The position numbers and the translations under genes were made by a program. A stretch of 64,000 bases of DNA, taken from positions 62,001 through 126,000 of the forward strand of contig NZ_BMRM01000016.1 of NCBI RefSeq assembly GCF_014648635.1. The letters run 5' to 3'. This DNA comes from Streptomyces cinerochromogenes (lineage in GTDB: Bacteria; Actinomycetota; Actinomycetes; Streptomycetales; Streptomycetaceae). The notes under the pieces are model-generated. The model was not told the origin of the DNA, did not search any database, and saw only the letters and a list, made by a program, of their open reading frames with translations. How positions within the stretch are numbered: the stretch's first letter is position 1; the number at the start of each line of letters is the position of its first letter. Below, in pieces: positions 8,105-16,441 of this stretch.

Positions 8105-8845
8105 TCAGTTCAGACTCGTCGGCGTCCGCGTCAGCTCGAACATGGGCAACGAGGGCAGATTACGGATGATGGCCGTCTCCGCGCGAAGGAGTTTCAGCTC
8201 GTCCCGCAGCCGGGACGCGGTGTCCGGGGCCTGGAGCAGCCGTTGCTTGGTCGGCGTGTCGTGCACCATGGCCGCGGCCACCAGGTACGACACCACGCCG
8301 GGGTCGTCCGGCAGGTCGGTGCCGGTGGACAGCGAGCGCTCGCGGGCGCCGGCGAGCCGCTTCTGGTACTGGCGGAAGGAGCGCAGGACGCCCTCGGCCA
8401 GCGCGCCGGCCTCGTCCCCGGGCTCCTCCGGCAGCTCCTCCAGCTCCGCGGTCAGGAACGGCCCCGACGTGTCCACGGACAGCAGCCGGACCCGGGTCGT
8501 GCCCGTGGCCAGCACCTCGAACGTGCCGTCGGGCCGTTCCCGGATGGTCGCCGCGTCCGCCACACAGCCCACCCCATGAAAGGCCCTGACGGGGTCGGGG
8601 CCGAAGCCGGCGGCCGGACCGCGCTCGGGCCGGGCCGTGGGATCCGGCATGCCCGGGGCGCTCGGGGCGACCTCGTGGCCGTCACGGATGGCGACGACGG
8701 CGAACCGGCGCGGCTCGTCCTCGGGGGTCTTCATCAGCTCGCGCATCATGGCGCGATACCGCTCCTCGAAGACGTTCAGCGGCAGCACGAGACCCGGGAA
8801 CAGCACCGAGTTCAGCGGAAAGAGCGGGAGACGGACGGTGGTCAC
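8105..8845 (-). CDS. LON peptidase substrate-binding domain protein
   Basis: 246 aa from GTG 8845. The N-terminus VRLPLFPLNSVLFPGLVLPLNVFEERYRAMM is the hallmark of the Lon N-terminal (PUA-like) domain; there is no AAA+ or Ser-Lys protease part, so it is a stand-alone LonN protein, common in actinobacteria. A coiled C-terminal half (SFRQYQKRLAG... SRLRDELKLLRAE) follows. Role unknown; substrate recognition or adaptor function is only inferred from the domain. The frame stays open far upstream (to 10006), but that stretch is the shadow of the neighbouring gene. Confidence 0.88.
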   Translation of the reverse strand: MTTVRLPLFPLNSVLFPGLVLPLNVFEERYRAMMRELMKTPEDEPRRFAVVAIRDGHEVAPSAPGMPDPTARPERGPAAGFGPDPVRAFHGVGCVADAATIRERPDGTFEVLATGTTRVRLLSVDTSGPFLTAELEELPEEPGDEAGALAEGVLRSFRQYQKRLAGARERSLSTGTDLPDDPGVVSYLVAAAMVHDTPTKQRLLQAPDTASRLRDELKLLRAETAIIRNLPSLPMFELTRTPTSLN

Positions 8846-8856
8846 GGCGCCCCAGC

Positions 8857-9909
8857 CTAGTGGTCGTCGGCGCACACGTGTCCGCCCCCGCCGCCGAGGC
8901 GTCCCGCGGGCGCCGTCAGCAGCCCGGCCGGCGCGGGCCGCGGGCCCGCCGCCTCCAGGTGCTCGCGCAGCCGCAGGAAGTGGCCGAGGGGGTCGTCCGA
9001 GAACCGGTCCCAGGGGAAGGAGGTGGCGTACGGGCCGATGAGGCGCAGCTGGGTGCGGGCGTCGTCGTAGCGGTCCAGCCGCAGCAGCACGTACAGGAGC
9101 TTGTTGCGGACCTCGGCGGGCCACGGGTCGGCCGCCGGGAAGCTTCCGGACAGCTCGATGGCGCGGTCGGCCGCCGCGTCCAGCCGGGCGCGCGGCACCT
9201 CGGGTCCGCGGCCGTCGGTCAGCCAGCCGAACGCGGCCCGGGCGGGCAGGGCCTGCACGAGCGAGCCGGCCGGGGCGTCCTGCGCGGCCCGGTCTGCGAA
9301 GTCGAAGCACGCGCGGTGGCAGCCGTCCCCGAAGGTGGCGAGGTAGCGCAGGGCGGCCACATGGCAGCCGTAGTGGTGCGGGGCGCGGCGGACCGCCGCC
9401 TCCCACAGCTCCTCGAAGTAGCGGTGCCCGGCCCGTGAGCCGCGGGCGTGGTCGAGGGCGATCCGCCAGGGCACCGGGTCCCGGTCGTCGGCGCGGGCGG
9501 CGGCGGTGATGAGCGGGCTCACCTCGCGCAGCAGCTCGGCGCGGGCCGGCGAGGGCCAGGCGCGGTCCACCGCCAGCTGGGCCCCGACCACCAGCACTCC
9601 GGGGTCGTCCGGGGCGGCGGCGCGCCACTCCTCGTACCACTCGGGGCGTGAGCGGGCGAAAGCGGTCAGGCGTCGCACGTACCGGTCCCGGTTCTCCCAC
9701 TCGGCCGCGGCGCGGGTGGCGGCGAGCAGGCCGGCGGCGGCGCCGTACTCGCCCCGGCCGGCCGCGACCAGCGCGGGGGAGAGGCGGTCGTCGGGCGCGT
9801 CGAGCACGGCCTCGTCCCCGGCCGGTGACCGGCCGGCCGGGCGCGCGGTGCGTTTGGTCATCCGGGTGGGGCGGATGAAGGAGGGCAGCAGAGCCATGGT
9901 GTCGACCAT
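8857..9909 (-). CDS. Hypothetical alpha-helical (TPR-like) protein
   Basis: 350 aa from ATG 9909 (MVDTMALLPSFIRPTRM); an ATG four codons later is also possible. Mostly helical, with repeated aromatic/Ala patterns such as YFEELWEAAVRRAPHHYGCHVAALRYLA and LLYVLLRLDRYDDARTQLRLIGPYA that resemble tetratricopeptide helices, suggesting a protein-interaction scaffold. No catalytic motif, signal peptide or membrane span is visible. Ends 11 bases upstream of the LonN gene start on the same strand, so the two are likely one transcript. I cannot assign a function. Confidence 0.75.
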   Translation of the reverse strand: MVDTMALLPSFIRPTRMTKRTARPAGRSPAGDEAVLDAPDDRLSPALVAAGRGEYGAAAGLLAATRAAAEWENRDRYVRRLTAFARSRPEWYEEWRAAAPDDPGVLVVGAQLAVDRAWPSPARAELLREVSPLITAAARADDRDPVPWRIALDHARGSRAGHRYFEELWEAAVRRAPHHYGCHVAALRYLATFGDGCHRACFDFADRAAQDAPAGSLVQALPARAAFGWLTDGRGPEVPRARLDAAADRAIELSGSFPAADPWPAEVRNKLLYVLLRLDRYDDARTQLRLIGPYATSFPWDRFSDDPLGHFLRLREHLEAAGPRPAPAGLLTAPAGRLGGGGGHVCADDH

Positions 9910-10056
9910 TGAAAGTCCGCAGGTCGGGGCCGCGCCAGTGGGCCTGGACAAGTTGGGGAAAGTTGTATGCCCGGCGGTCAAGGACCGGTAAAAGGTGAAG
10001 GTTCAAGTGGTGAGGGAATTGTGTGTTCCGTCACCACAGTCCCAGCGGCAACCGCG

Positions 10057-11634
10057 TCAGCTGCGCCGCAGCAGCCTCGTCGCCCCCGCCGCCACCGTCG
10101 TCGCCAGGATCCAGCCGACCAGGACCAGCACGGTCGCCAGCCACTGCCAGCCGCCGCTCAGCTGCCACTGGCCGGCCTGGCCCAGGTCGATCACCGGCAG
10201 CAGCAGGTCCAGCGTGAACAGGGCCGGGCTCCAGACCGGATGCCCGCCGGAGTTCAGCGGCGGATGGTCCGCGTGCGTGAACGCGAGCGTGCCCGCCGCC
10301 CAGAGCACCGCCATCCACACCAGGGCCCGTCCCGGGCGGTAGCCGTAGGCGACCGCCCAGTCCTGGACGTACCCCCAGAACTTGGCGGCCAGCGGCAGCG
10401 TCTCGCGCCGCCGGCGCTGCTTGGCGAGCAGCACCTCGCGGGCGTCCTCGTCCTCGCCGGCGGCGCGCAGCACCGCGGCCAGCCGCTCGTACGGCTCCGG
10501 CGCGTACTCGGCGGTGGCCGCCGACACCCAGTCCAGGCGCTCGGTCAGCGGGAACGGGCCCTGCGGCACGAGGTTCTCGTAGGCGAACCCGCCCATGTGC
10601 AGCCGGCCCGCGTCCGGCCAGCTGCTCGCCCGGTCCACCAGGTTCACCACGCGCGCGCCGGACAGCACGACCTTGCCCCGCTGCGGCTTGTCCCCGAGGA
10701 AGCGCAGCTCCGGCGTCTGCACCCGGCGCAGCGACACCTCCTGGTCGTCGGTGAGGTCGAACCGGGCCCGCTCCAGGTCGACGGCGTCCCCGAACCGCCC
10801 GTCGTCCAGACGCACCCCGCCCCGGCAGTCGAACCGCTGGATGCGGGTCCCGCGCGCGGGCGTCGTCCCGCTCAGCAGCGGGCTGCCCACCCCGGCCGGG
10901 GTCAGGTACAGGGTGCGCTCGACCGTCAGCTGCGGGGCGTTCAGGGCGAAGCGGGCGTAGGGGTTGGCGAGCCTCGCGCCGCGCAGGCTGAGCGAGACAC
11001 CGATCTGGGCACCCCGCAGGCTGAACTCGCCGTTCGACTCCAGCATCTCCGCCTGGAGGTCCTGGCCGACGGTCAGGCCGTCCGCCGCGATCGACCGTCC
11101 GCTGCGGTCACGGTGCGCGATCGCCTGGTTGAGCAGCAGGTCGGTGCCGATGTGCGCGTCCGTCAGTCGGACCCCGCCGAGGAACCGGCAGCGCGGCAGA
11201 TGCAGGTCGCCCTCGGTGTGCACGCGGGCCGCCTCCAGGCGCGGCACCGAGCAGTCCACCAGGCGCACGGTGGTGAACCGGGCCTCCGGCAGCCGGACCT
11301 CCTCGTCGAAGCGGCAGCCGGTCAGCTCCACGTACGGCGTGACGTGGCCGCCCGACAGGTCCAGCGGGCCGGTGATGCGGACGCCGACGAGCTTCAGCGC
11401 GGACACCCGGCCGGCCAGCGCCGGCGGGCCGTCCAGCAGCAGCCAGCAGACGATGCGGGCCCGCACGGACCGCTCCGGACCCCAGGGCTGTCCGCCGTGC
11501 GGATCGTCCACCGTGAAGTCGCCGCAGCTCAGGTCGTACACGCTGCCGTTGCGGAAGGCCTGCCACATGCCCGCCTCGGCCGCGGTCAGGTCGTCCGGCA
11601 GATCCCCGGTGCGGATGCCGGCCCCCTCGGTCAC
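10057..11634 (-). CDS. Beta-helix-like membrane protein (often named membrane-associated oxidoreductase)
   Basis: 525 aa from GTG 11634, with GGAGAGG upstream. Residues ~55-370 consist of repeating short strands ending in Leu/Arg/Asp (for example ALKLVGVRITGPLDLSGG, VELTGCRFDEEVRLPEA, GLTVGQDLQAEMLESNGEF), the look of a right-handed beta-helix related to pentapeptide repeats. The C-terminal ~130 residues hold a basic stretch (AKQRRRRETLP) and three hydrophobic helices (LVWMAVLWAAGTLAF, LFTLDLLLPVI, LATVLVLVGWILATTV). No Rossmann fold, flavin or metal motif is visible, so the oxidoreductase name used for relatives is not supported by the sequence. Divergent from hisD. Confidence 0.8.
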   Translation of the reverse strand: MTEGAGIRTGDLPDDLTAAEAGMWQAFRNGSVYDLSCGDFTVDDPHGGQPWGPERSVRARIVCWLLLDGPPALAGRVSALKLVGVRITGPLDLSGGHVTPYVELTGCRFDEEVRLPEARFTTVRLVDCSVPRLEAARVHTEGDLHLPRCRFLGGVRLTDAHIGTDLLLNQAIAHRDRSGRSIAADGLTVGQDLQAEMLESNGEFSLRGAQIGVSLSLRGARLANPYARFALNAPQLTVERTLYLTPAGVGSPLLSGTTPARGTRIQRFDCRGGVRLDDGRFGDAVDLERARFDLTDDQEVSLRRVQTPELRFLGDKPQRGKVVLSGARVVNLVDRASSWPDAGRLHMGGFAYENLVPQGPFPLTERLDWVSAATAEYAPEPYERLAAVLRAAGEDEDAREVLLAKQRRRRETLPLAAKFWGYVQDWAVAYGYRPGRALVWMAVLWAAGTLAFTHADHPPLNSGGHPVWSPALFTLDLLLPVIDLGQAGQWQLSGGWQWLATVLVLVGWILATTVAAGATRLLRRS

Positions 11635-11751
11635 CGTTCACCTCTCCGGTCCAGTGGTTTTCCAGCGGTTTTCGTACAGCCGTTCATGCCCGCTGCGTGA
11701 CCCCCGGAACACCACACGTGAAGGTGATCTTCCGCGTTCCGGCCAGCCTAT

Positions 11752-11768
11752 GTACCAGGCATTGGTCC
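11752..11768. promoter_or_regulatory. Operator-like palindrome, copy 1
   Basis: GTACCA GGCAT TGGTCC: 6-bp arms (5 of 6 paired) around a 5-bp centre. A second, better copy lies exactly 24 bp downstream; both share the pattern GTAYCAGSCATTGRT. Located in the divergent promoter region of the beta-helix protein gene and hisD. Regulator unknown. Confidence 0.55.
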
Positions 11769-11775
11769 ACGTTCT

Positions 11776-11792
11776 GTATCAGCCATTGATAC
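11776..11792. promoter_or_regulatory. Operator-like palindrome, copy 2
   Basis: GTATCA GCCAT TGATAC: perfect 6-bp arms around a 5-bp centre. It is the partner of the site at 11752-11768, on the same face of the helix within error (24 bp centre to centre), and lies 42 bp upstream of the hisD start. Confidence 0.6.
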
Positions 11793-11833
11793 GCGCGGAC
11801 GGCTCCGGACACCGGTCTGAGAGAATTGGGACT

Positions 11834-13159
11834 GTGATCTCCCGAATCGATCTGCGCGGCGACGCCCTTCCCGAGGGCCCCGCCCTGCGCGACCTGCTGC
11901 CCCGAGCCGACTTCGACGTTCAGGCCGCCCTGGAGAAGGTGCGCCCGATCTGCGAGGCCGTGCATCATCGCGGCGACGCGGCGCTGATCGACTTCGCCGA
12001 GAAGTTCGACGGAGTACGGCTGGAAACCGTCCGTGTCCCGGCCGAGGCGCTCACCGACGCGCTCGCCGGTCTCGACCCGGCCGTGCGCGCCGCCCTGGAG
12101 GAGTCCATCCGCCGCGCCCGGCTGGTCCACCGCGAGCAGCGCCGTACGACGCACACCACGCAGGTGGTGCCCGGCGGCTCGGTGACCGAGAAGTGGGTGC
12201 CGGTCGACCGCGTCGGCCTCTACGCGCCCGGCGGCCGCTCGGTCTACCCGTCCTCCGTGGTGATGAACGTGGTCCCCGCCCAGGAGGCCGGGGTCGAGTC
12301 CATCGCGCTGGCCTCGCCCGCCCAGGCCGCGTTCGGGGGCCTGCCGCACCCGACGATCCTCGCCGCCTGTGCCCTGCTCGGCGTGGACGAGGTGTACGCC
12401 GCGGGCGGCGCCACCGCCGTCGCGATGTTCGCGTACGGCACCGAGTCCTGCCCGCCCGCGAACATGGTCACCGGCCCCGGCAACATCTGGGTCGCCGCGG
12501 CCAAGCGCTACTTCACCGGCAGGATCGGCATCGACGCCGAGGCCGGCCCGACCGAGATCGCGATCCTCGCGGACGCCGGCGCCGACCCGGTGCACGTCGC
12601 CGCGGACCTGATCAGCCAGGCCGAGCACGACCCGCTCGCGGCGGCCGTCCTGGTCACCGACTCCGTCGAGCTGGCGGACGCGGTGGAGAAGGAGCTGGAG
12701 CCGCAGGTCGCGGCCACCCGGCACGTCGAGGACCGGATCGTGCCCGCCCTCCGGGGCAGGCAGTCCGCGATCGTCCTCGTGGACGGCGTCGAGGAGGGCC
12801 TGAAGGTGGTCGACGCCTACGGCGCCGAGCACCTGGAGATCCAGACCGCCGACGCCGCCGCGGTCGCCGACCGGGTCAGGAACGCGGGCGCGATCTTCAT
12901 CGGCCCCTGGGCCCCCGTCTCGCTCGGCGACTACGCGGCCGGGTCCAACCACGTCCTGCCCACCGGCGGCTGCGCCTGCCACTCCTCGGGCCTGTCCGTG
13001 CAGTCCTTCCTGCGCGGCATCCACATCGTCGACTACACCAAGGACGCGCTGGCCGAGGTCGCGCATCACGTGGTGACGCTGGCGGAGGCGGAGGACCTCC
13101 CGGCGCACGGCGCGGCGATCAAGGCGAGGTTCGGCTGGAAGGTACCCGAGAGCAAGTGA
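11834..13159 (+). CDS. hisD: Histidinol dehydrogenase
   Basis: 441 aa from GTG 11834. Catalyses the last two steps of histidine synthesis, L-histidinol to L-histidine with two NAD+. Family landmarks: the VGLYAPGGRSVYPSSVVMN nucleotide-binding region, TGPGNIWVAAAKR, DAEAGPTEIAI, and the zinc/catalytic residues in ISQAEHDP and the C-terminal SLGDYAAGSNHVLPT ... HIVDYTKDAL region. First gene of the his operon; its TGA overlaps the hisC GTG (GTGA). Two operator-like palindromes lie upstream. GAGAAT at 11821-11826 could be a -10 element giving a nearly leaderless transcript. Confidence 0.97.
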   Translation: MISRIDLRGDALPEGPALRDLLPRADFDVQAALEKVRPICEAVHHRGDAALIDFAEKFDGVRLETVRVPAEALTDALAGLDPAVRAALEESIRRARLVHREQRRTTHTTQVVPGGSVTEKWVPVDRVGLYAPGGRSVYPSSVVMNVVPAQEAGVESIALASPAQAAFGGLPHPTILAACALLGVDEVYAAGGATAVAMFAYGTESCPPANMVTGPGNIWVAAAKRYFTGRIGIDAEAGPTEIAILADAGADPVHVAADLISQAEHDPLAAAVLVTDSVELADAVEKELEPQVAATRHVEDRIVPALRGRQSAIVLVDGVEEGLKVVDAYGAEHLEIQTADAAAVADRVRNAGAIFIGPWAPVSLGDYAAGSNHVLPTGGCACHSSGLSVQSFLRGIHIVDYTKDALAEVAHHVVTLAEAEDLPAHGAAIKARFGWKVPESK

Positions 13160-14292
13160 GCGACGTGCGGATCGATGATCTCCCCGTACGGGACGAGCTG
13201 CGGGGCAAGTCCCCCTACGGCGCCCCCCAGCTGGACGTCCCCGTACGGCTGAACACCAACGAGAACCCCTACCCGCTGCCCGAGCCGCTGGTCGAGCGGA
13301 TCGCGGAGCGGGTGCGGGAGGCCGCCCGCGACCTGAACCGCTACCCCGACCGGGACGCGGTCCAGCTGCGCACGGAGCTGGCCGCGTACCTGACCAGGAC
13401 CGGCGGTCACCCCCTCGGCGTCGAGAACGTGTGGGCCGCCAACGGCTCCAACGAGGTCATCCAGCAGCTGCTGCAGACCTTCGGCGGACCGGGCCGTACC
13501 GCGCTCGGCTTCGAGCCGTCGTACTCGATGCACGCGCTCATCGCGCGCGGGACGGGCACCGGCTGGATCTCCGGCCCGCGCGGCGAGGACTTCGGGATCG
13601 ACCTGCCCGCCGCCGAGCGTGCCATCGCCGAGCACAAGCCGGACGTCGTCTTCATCACCACCCCCAACAACCCCACCGGCAACGCGGTCCCGCCGGAGAC
13701 GGTCCTCGCGCTGTACGAGGCGGCGCAGGCGGCCAAGCCGTCGATGGTGGTCGTGGACGAGGCGTACGTCGAGTTCAGCCACGGCGCCTCGCTGCTGCCG
13801 CTGCTCCAGGGCCGCCCCCACCTGGTCGTCTCCCGGACGATGTCCAAGGCGTTCGGCGCGGCCGGCCTGCGGCTCGGCTACCTCGCCGCCGACCCGGCGG
13901 TCGTGGACGCCGTGCAGCTGGTCCGGCTGCCGTACCACCTGTCGGCGATCACCCAGGCGACCGCGCTGGCCGCGCTGGAGCACACCGACACGCTGCTGGG
14001 CTACGTCGAGCAGCTGAAGGCCGAGCGGGACCGGCTGGTCGCCGAGCTGCGCGCGATCGGCTTCGAGGTCGTCGAGTCCGACGCGAACTTCGTCCAGTTC
14101 GGCCGGTTCGCCAGCGCCCACGAGGCCTGGCAGAAGATCCTCGACCGGGGCGTCCTGGTCCGGGACAACGGCGTACCGGGATGGCTGCGGGTGTCCGCCG
14201 GCACCCCGGAGGAGAACGACGCGTTCCTCGACGCGGTCCGTGAAGTGCTGTGTTTGGTGGGGGACACCCCCCACGCCCCCGAAGGAGCTTGA
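13156..14292 (+). CDS. hisC: Histidinol-phosphate aminotransferase
   Basis: 378 aa from GTG 13156, overlapping hisD by 4 bases. A fold-type I PLP enzyme that transfers an amino group from glutamate to imidazole acetol phosphate. Visible: N-terminal RLNTNENPYPLPE, the TTPNNPTGN loop, VVDEAYVEFS, and the PLP-lysine motif SRTMSKAFGAAGLRLGY; the phosphate-anchoring Arg lies in the C-terminal part (GWLRVSAGTPEEND). Length is typical. Followed by hisB after 3 bases. Confidence 0.97.
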   Translation: MSDVRIDDLPVRDELRGKSPYGAPQLDVPVRLNTNENPYPLPEPLVERIAERVREAARDLNRYPDRDAVQLRTELAAYLTRTGGHPLGVENVWAANGSNEVIQQLLQTFGGPGRTALGFEPSYSMHALIARGTGTGWISGPRGEDFGIDLPAAERAIAEHKPDVVFITTPNNPTGNAVPPETVLALYEAAQAAKPSMVVVDEAYVEFSHGASLLPLLQGRPHLVVSRTMSKAFGAAGLRLGYLAADPAVVDAVQLVRLPYHLSAITQATALAALEHTDTLLGYVEQLKAERDRLVAELRAIGFEVVESDANFVQFGRFASAHEAWQKILDRGVLVRDNGVPGWLRVSAGTPEENDAFLDAVREVLCLVGDTPHAPEGA

Positions 14293-14295
14293 GCG

Positions 14296-14889
14296 ATGAG
14301 CCGCGTAGGACGCGTGGAGCGCACCACCAAGGAGACCTCGGTGCTGGTCGAGATAGACCTCGACGGCACCGGCCGGACCGACATCGCCACCGGTGTCGGC
14401 TTCTACGACCACATGCTCGACCAGCTCGGCCGGCACGGTCTGTTCGACCTGACCGTGAAGACCGACGGCGACCTGCACATCGACTCGCACCACACCATCG
14501 AGGACACCGCCCTCGCCCTCGGCGCCGCCTTCAAGCAGGCCCTCGGCGACAAGGTCGGCATTTACCGCTTCGGCAACTGCACGGTCCCGCTGGACGAGTC
14601 GCTGGCGCAGGTGACGGTCGACCTGAGCGGCCGGCCCTACCTCGTGCACACCGAGCCCGAGAACATGGCGCCGATGATCGGCGAGTACGACACGACGATG
14701 ACCCGGCACATCCTGGAGTCCTTCGTCGCCCAGGCGCAGATCGCGCTGCACGTGCACGTGCCGTACGGGCGCAACGCGCACCACATCGTGGAGTGCCAGT
14801 TCAAGGCGCTGGCCCGGGCGCTGCGTTACGCCTCCGAGCGCGACCCGCGCGCGGCCGGCATCCTCCCCTCCACGAAGGGCGCGCTGTAA
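14296..14889 (+). CDS. hisB: Imidazoleglycerol-phosphate dehydratase
   Basis: 197 aa, the monofunctional form without the phosphatase domain found in enterobacterial HisB. Dehydrates imidazole glycerol phosphate to imidazole acetol phosphate using two Mn ions; the His-rich ligand sets are visible as GFYDHMLDQLGRHG, DSHHTIEDTA and GRNAHHIVECQFK. ATG 14296 is preceded by GGAG. Sits 3 bases after hisC and 4 bases before a small membrane-protein ORF, clearly in one operon. Confidence 0.97.
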   Translation: MSRVGRVERTTKETSVLVEIDLDGTGRTDIATGVGFYDHMLDQLGRHGLFDLTVKTDGDLHIDSHHTIEDTALALGAAFKQALGDKVGIYRFGNCTVPLDESLAQVTVDLSGRPYLVHTEPENMAPMIGEYDTTMTRHILESFVAQAQIALHVHVPYGRNAHHIVECQFKALARALRYASERDPRAAGILPSTKGAL

Positions 14890-14893
14890 CCCC

Positions 14894-15058
14894 ATGAACG
14901 GTCTGTCGACCCTCCTGATCGTCGTCGGCCTCTTCCTGGTCGGCGGCATCATCTCCTTCGTCAAGCAGAAGATGCCCACCAGCCTGATCGTGCTGCTCTC
15001 GATCGGCGCGGGCCTGTGCCTGGTGGCGGGCGTCATGCGGCTGGAGGTGTGGAATTGA
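14894..15058 (+). CDS. Small membrane protein within the his operon, 54 aa
   Basis: ATG 14894 to TGA 15058, coding for two hydrophobic helices (LSTLLIVVGLFLVGGIISFV and SLIVLLSIGAGLCLVAGVM) joined by a short positive loop (KQKMPT). It sits 4 bases after hisB, and its stop (TTGA) overlaps the TTG start of hisH, so it is translationally coupled into the pathway. Codon use matches the neighbours. A comparable small ORF occurs here in other Streptomyces his operons as far as I recall. No histidine-related function is known; it may be a membrane passenger or a regulator. Confidence 0.8.
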   Translation: MNGLSTLLIVVGLFLVGGIISFVKQKMPTSLIVLLSIGAGLCLVAGVMRLEVWN

Positions 15059-15699
15059 GCACCGCTTCGAAGAAGGTCGTCGTCTTCGACTACGGCTTCG
15101 GCAACGTCCGCTCCGCCGAACGCGCCCTCGCGCGCGTGGGCGCCGACGTCGAGATCACCCGTGACTTCGACCGGGCGATGAACGCCGACGGCCTGCTGGT
15201 GCCCGGCGTCGGCGCGTTCGCCGCCTGCATGAAGGGCCTGCGCGAGGCGCGCGGCGACTGGGTCGTGGACCGCCGGCTGTCCGGCGGGCGCCCGGTCATG
15301 GGGATCTGCGTCGGCATGCAGATCCTCTTCGCCCGCGGCATCGAGCACGGCGTCGAGGCCGAGGGCCTGGACGAGTGGCCCGGCACGGTCGAGCCGCTCC
15401 AGGCGGACGTCGTGCCCCACATGGGCTGGAACACCGTCGACGCCCCGGCCGGCTCGCGGCTGTTCGCCGGCCTGGACGCGGACGCCCGCTTCTACTTCGT
15501 GCACTCCTACGCCGTCCACGAGTGGCGGCTGGAGACCCACAACCCCGTGATCGAGGCCCCCAAGGTCACCTGGGCGACGCACGGCAAGCCGTTCGTCGCC
15601 GCCGTGGAGAACGGCGCCCTGTGGGCCACCCAGTTCCACCCCGAGAAGTCCGGCGACGCCGGCGCCCAGCTCCTCACCAACTGGATCGGAACCCTGTAG
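15055..15699 (+). CDS. hisH: Imidazole glycerol phosphate synthase, glutaminase subunit
   Basis: 214 aa. TTG 15055 is preferred because GGAGG at 15043-15047 is 7 bases before it, whereas GTG 15049 would touch the site. Class I glutamine amidotransferase: nucleophile Cys in GICVGMQIL, and the His-Glu pair in QFHPEKSGD near the C-terminus. Supplies ammonia to HisF, encoded two genes downstream. The start overlaps the stop of the preceding small membrane-protein gene. Confidence 0.95.
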   Translation: MSTASKKVVVFDYGFGNVRSAERALARVGADVEITRDFDRAMNADGLLVPGVGAFAACMKGLREARGDWVVDRRLSGGRPVMGICVGMQILFARGIEHGVEAEGLDEWPGTVEPLQADVVPHMGWNTVDAPAGSRLFAGLDADARFYFVHSYAVHEWRLETHNPVIEAPKVTWATHGKPFVAAVENGALWATQFHPEKSGDAGAQLLTNWIGTL

Positions 15700-15702
15700 A
15701 CC

Positions 15703-16425
15703 ATGGCCAAGCTCGAACTCCTCCCCGCCGTCGACGTCCGCGACGGCCAGGCCGTGCGCCTCGTGCACGGCGAGTCCGGGACCGAGACCTCCTACGGCTC
15801 CCCGCTGGAGGCCGCCCTCGCCTGGCAGCGCTCCGGCGCCGAGTGGCTGCACCTGGTCGACCTGGACGCCGCGTTCGGCACCGGTGACAACCGCGCCCTG
15901 ATCGCCGAGGTCGCGAAGGCCATGGACATCAAGGTGGAGCTGTCCGGCGGCATCCGGGACGACGACACCCTCGCCGCGGCCCTCGCCACCGGCTGCACCC
16001 GGGTCAACCTCGGCACCGCGGCCCTGGAGACACCCGAGTGGGTCGCCAAGGTCATCGCCGAGCACGGCGACAAGATCGCCGTCGGCCTGGACGTGCGCGG
16101 CACCACCCTGCGCGGCCGCGGCTGGACCCGGGACGGCGGCGACCTGTACGAGACGCTGGAGCGCCTCGACAAGGAGGGCTGCGCGCGGTACGTCGTCACC
16201 GACATCGCCAAGGACGGCACGCTCCAGGGCCCGAACCTGGAGCTGCTGAGGAACGTGTGTGCGGCGACGGACCGCCCGGTCGTGGCCTCCGGCGGCGTGT
16301 CGTCCCTGGACGACCTCCGTGCCATCGCCGAGCTGGTACCCCTCGGTGTCGAGGGCGCCATCGTGGGGAAGGCGCTGTACGCGAAGGCGTTCACCCTGGA
16401 AGAGGCCCTGGAGGCCACGTCGTGA
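15703..16425 (+). CDS. priA: Bifunctional HisA/TrpF isomerase (PriA)
   Basis: 240-aa (beta/alpha)8 barrel. In Streptomyces this enzyme isomerises both ProFAR (histidine branch) and phosphoribosylanthranilate (tryptophan branch), replacing TrpF. The acid/base residues fall where expected: Asp11 in LLPAVDVRDG and Asp130 in VGLDVRG; Arg139 and Trp141 (GRGW), which in PriA help handle both substrates, are present. Phosphate-binding loops VELSGGIRDD and VVASGGVSS are intact. Presence of trpE, trpC, trpB and trpA nearby, without trpF in this window, agrees with the dual role. Confidence 0.93.
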   Translation: MAKLELLPAVDVRDGQAVRLVHGESGTETSYGSPLEAALAWQRSGAEWLHLVDLDAAFGTGDNRALIAEVAKAMDIKVELSGGIRDDDTLAAALATGCTRVNLGTAALETPEWVAKVIAEHGDKIAVGLDVRGTTLRGRGWTRDGGDLYETLERLDKEGCARYVVTDIAKDGTLQGPNLELLRNVCAATDRPVVASGGVSSLDDLRAIAELVPLGVEGAIVGKALYAKAFTLEEALEATS

Positions 16426-16441
16426 GAGGGGACACAGCGTC

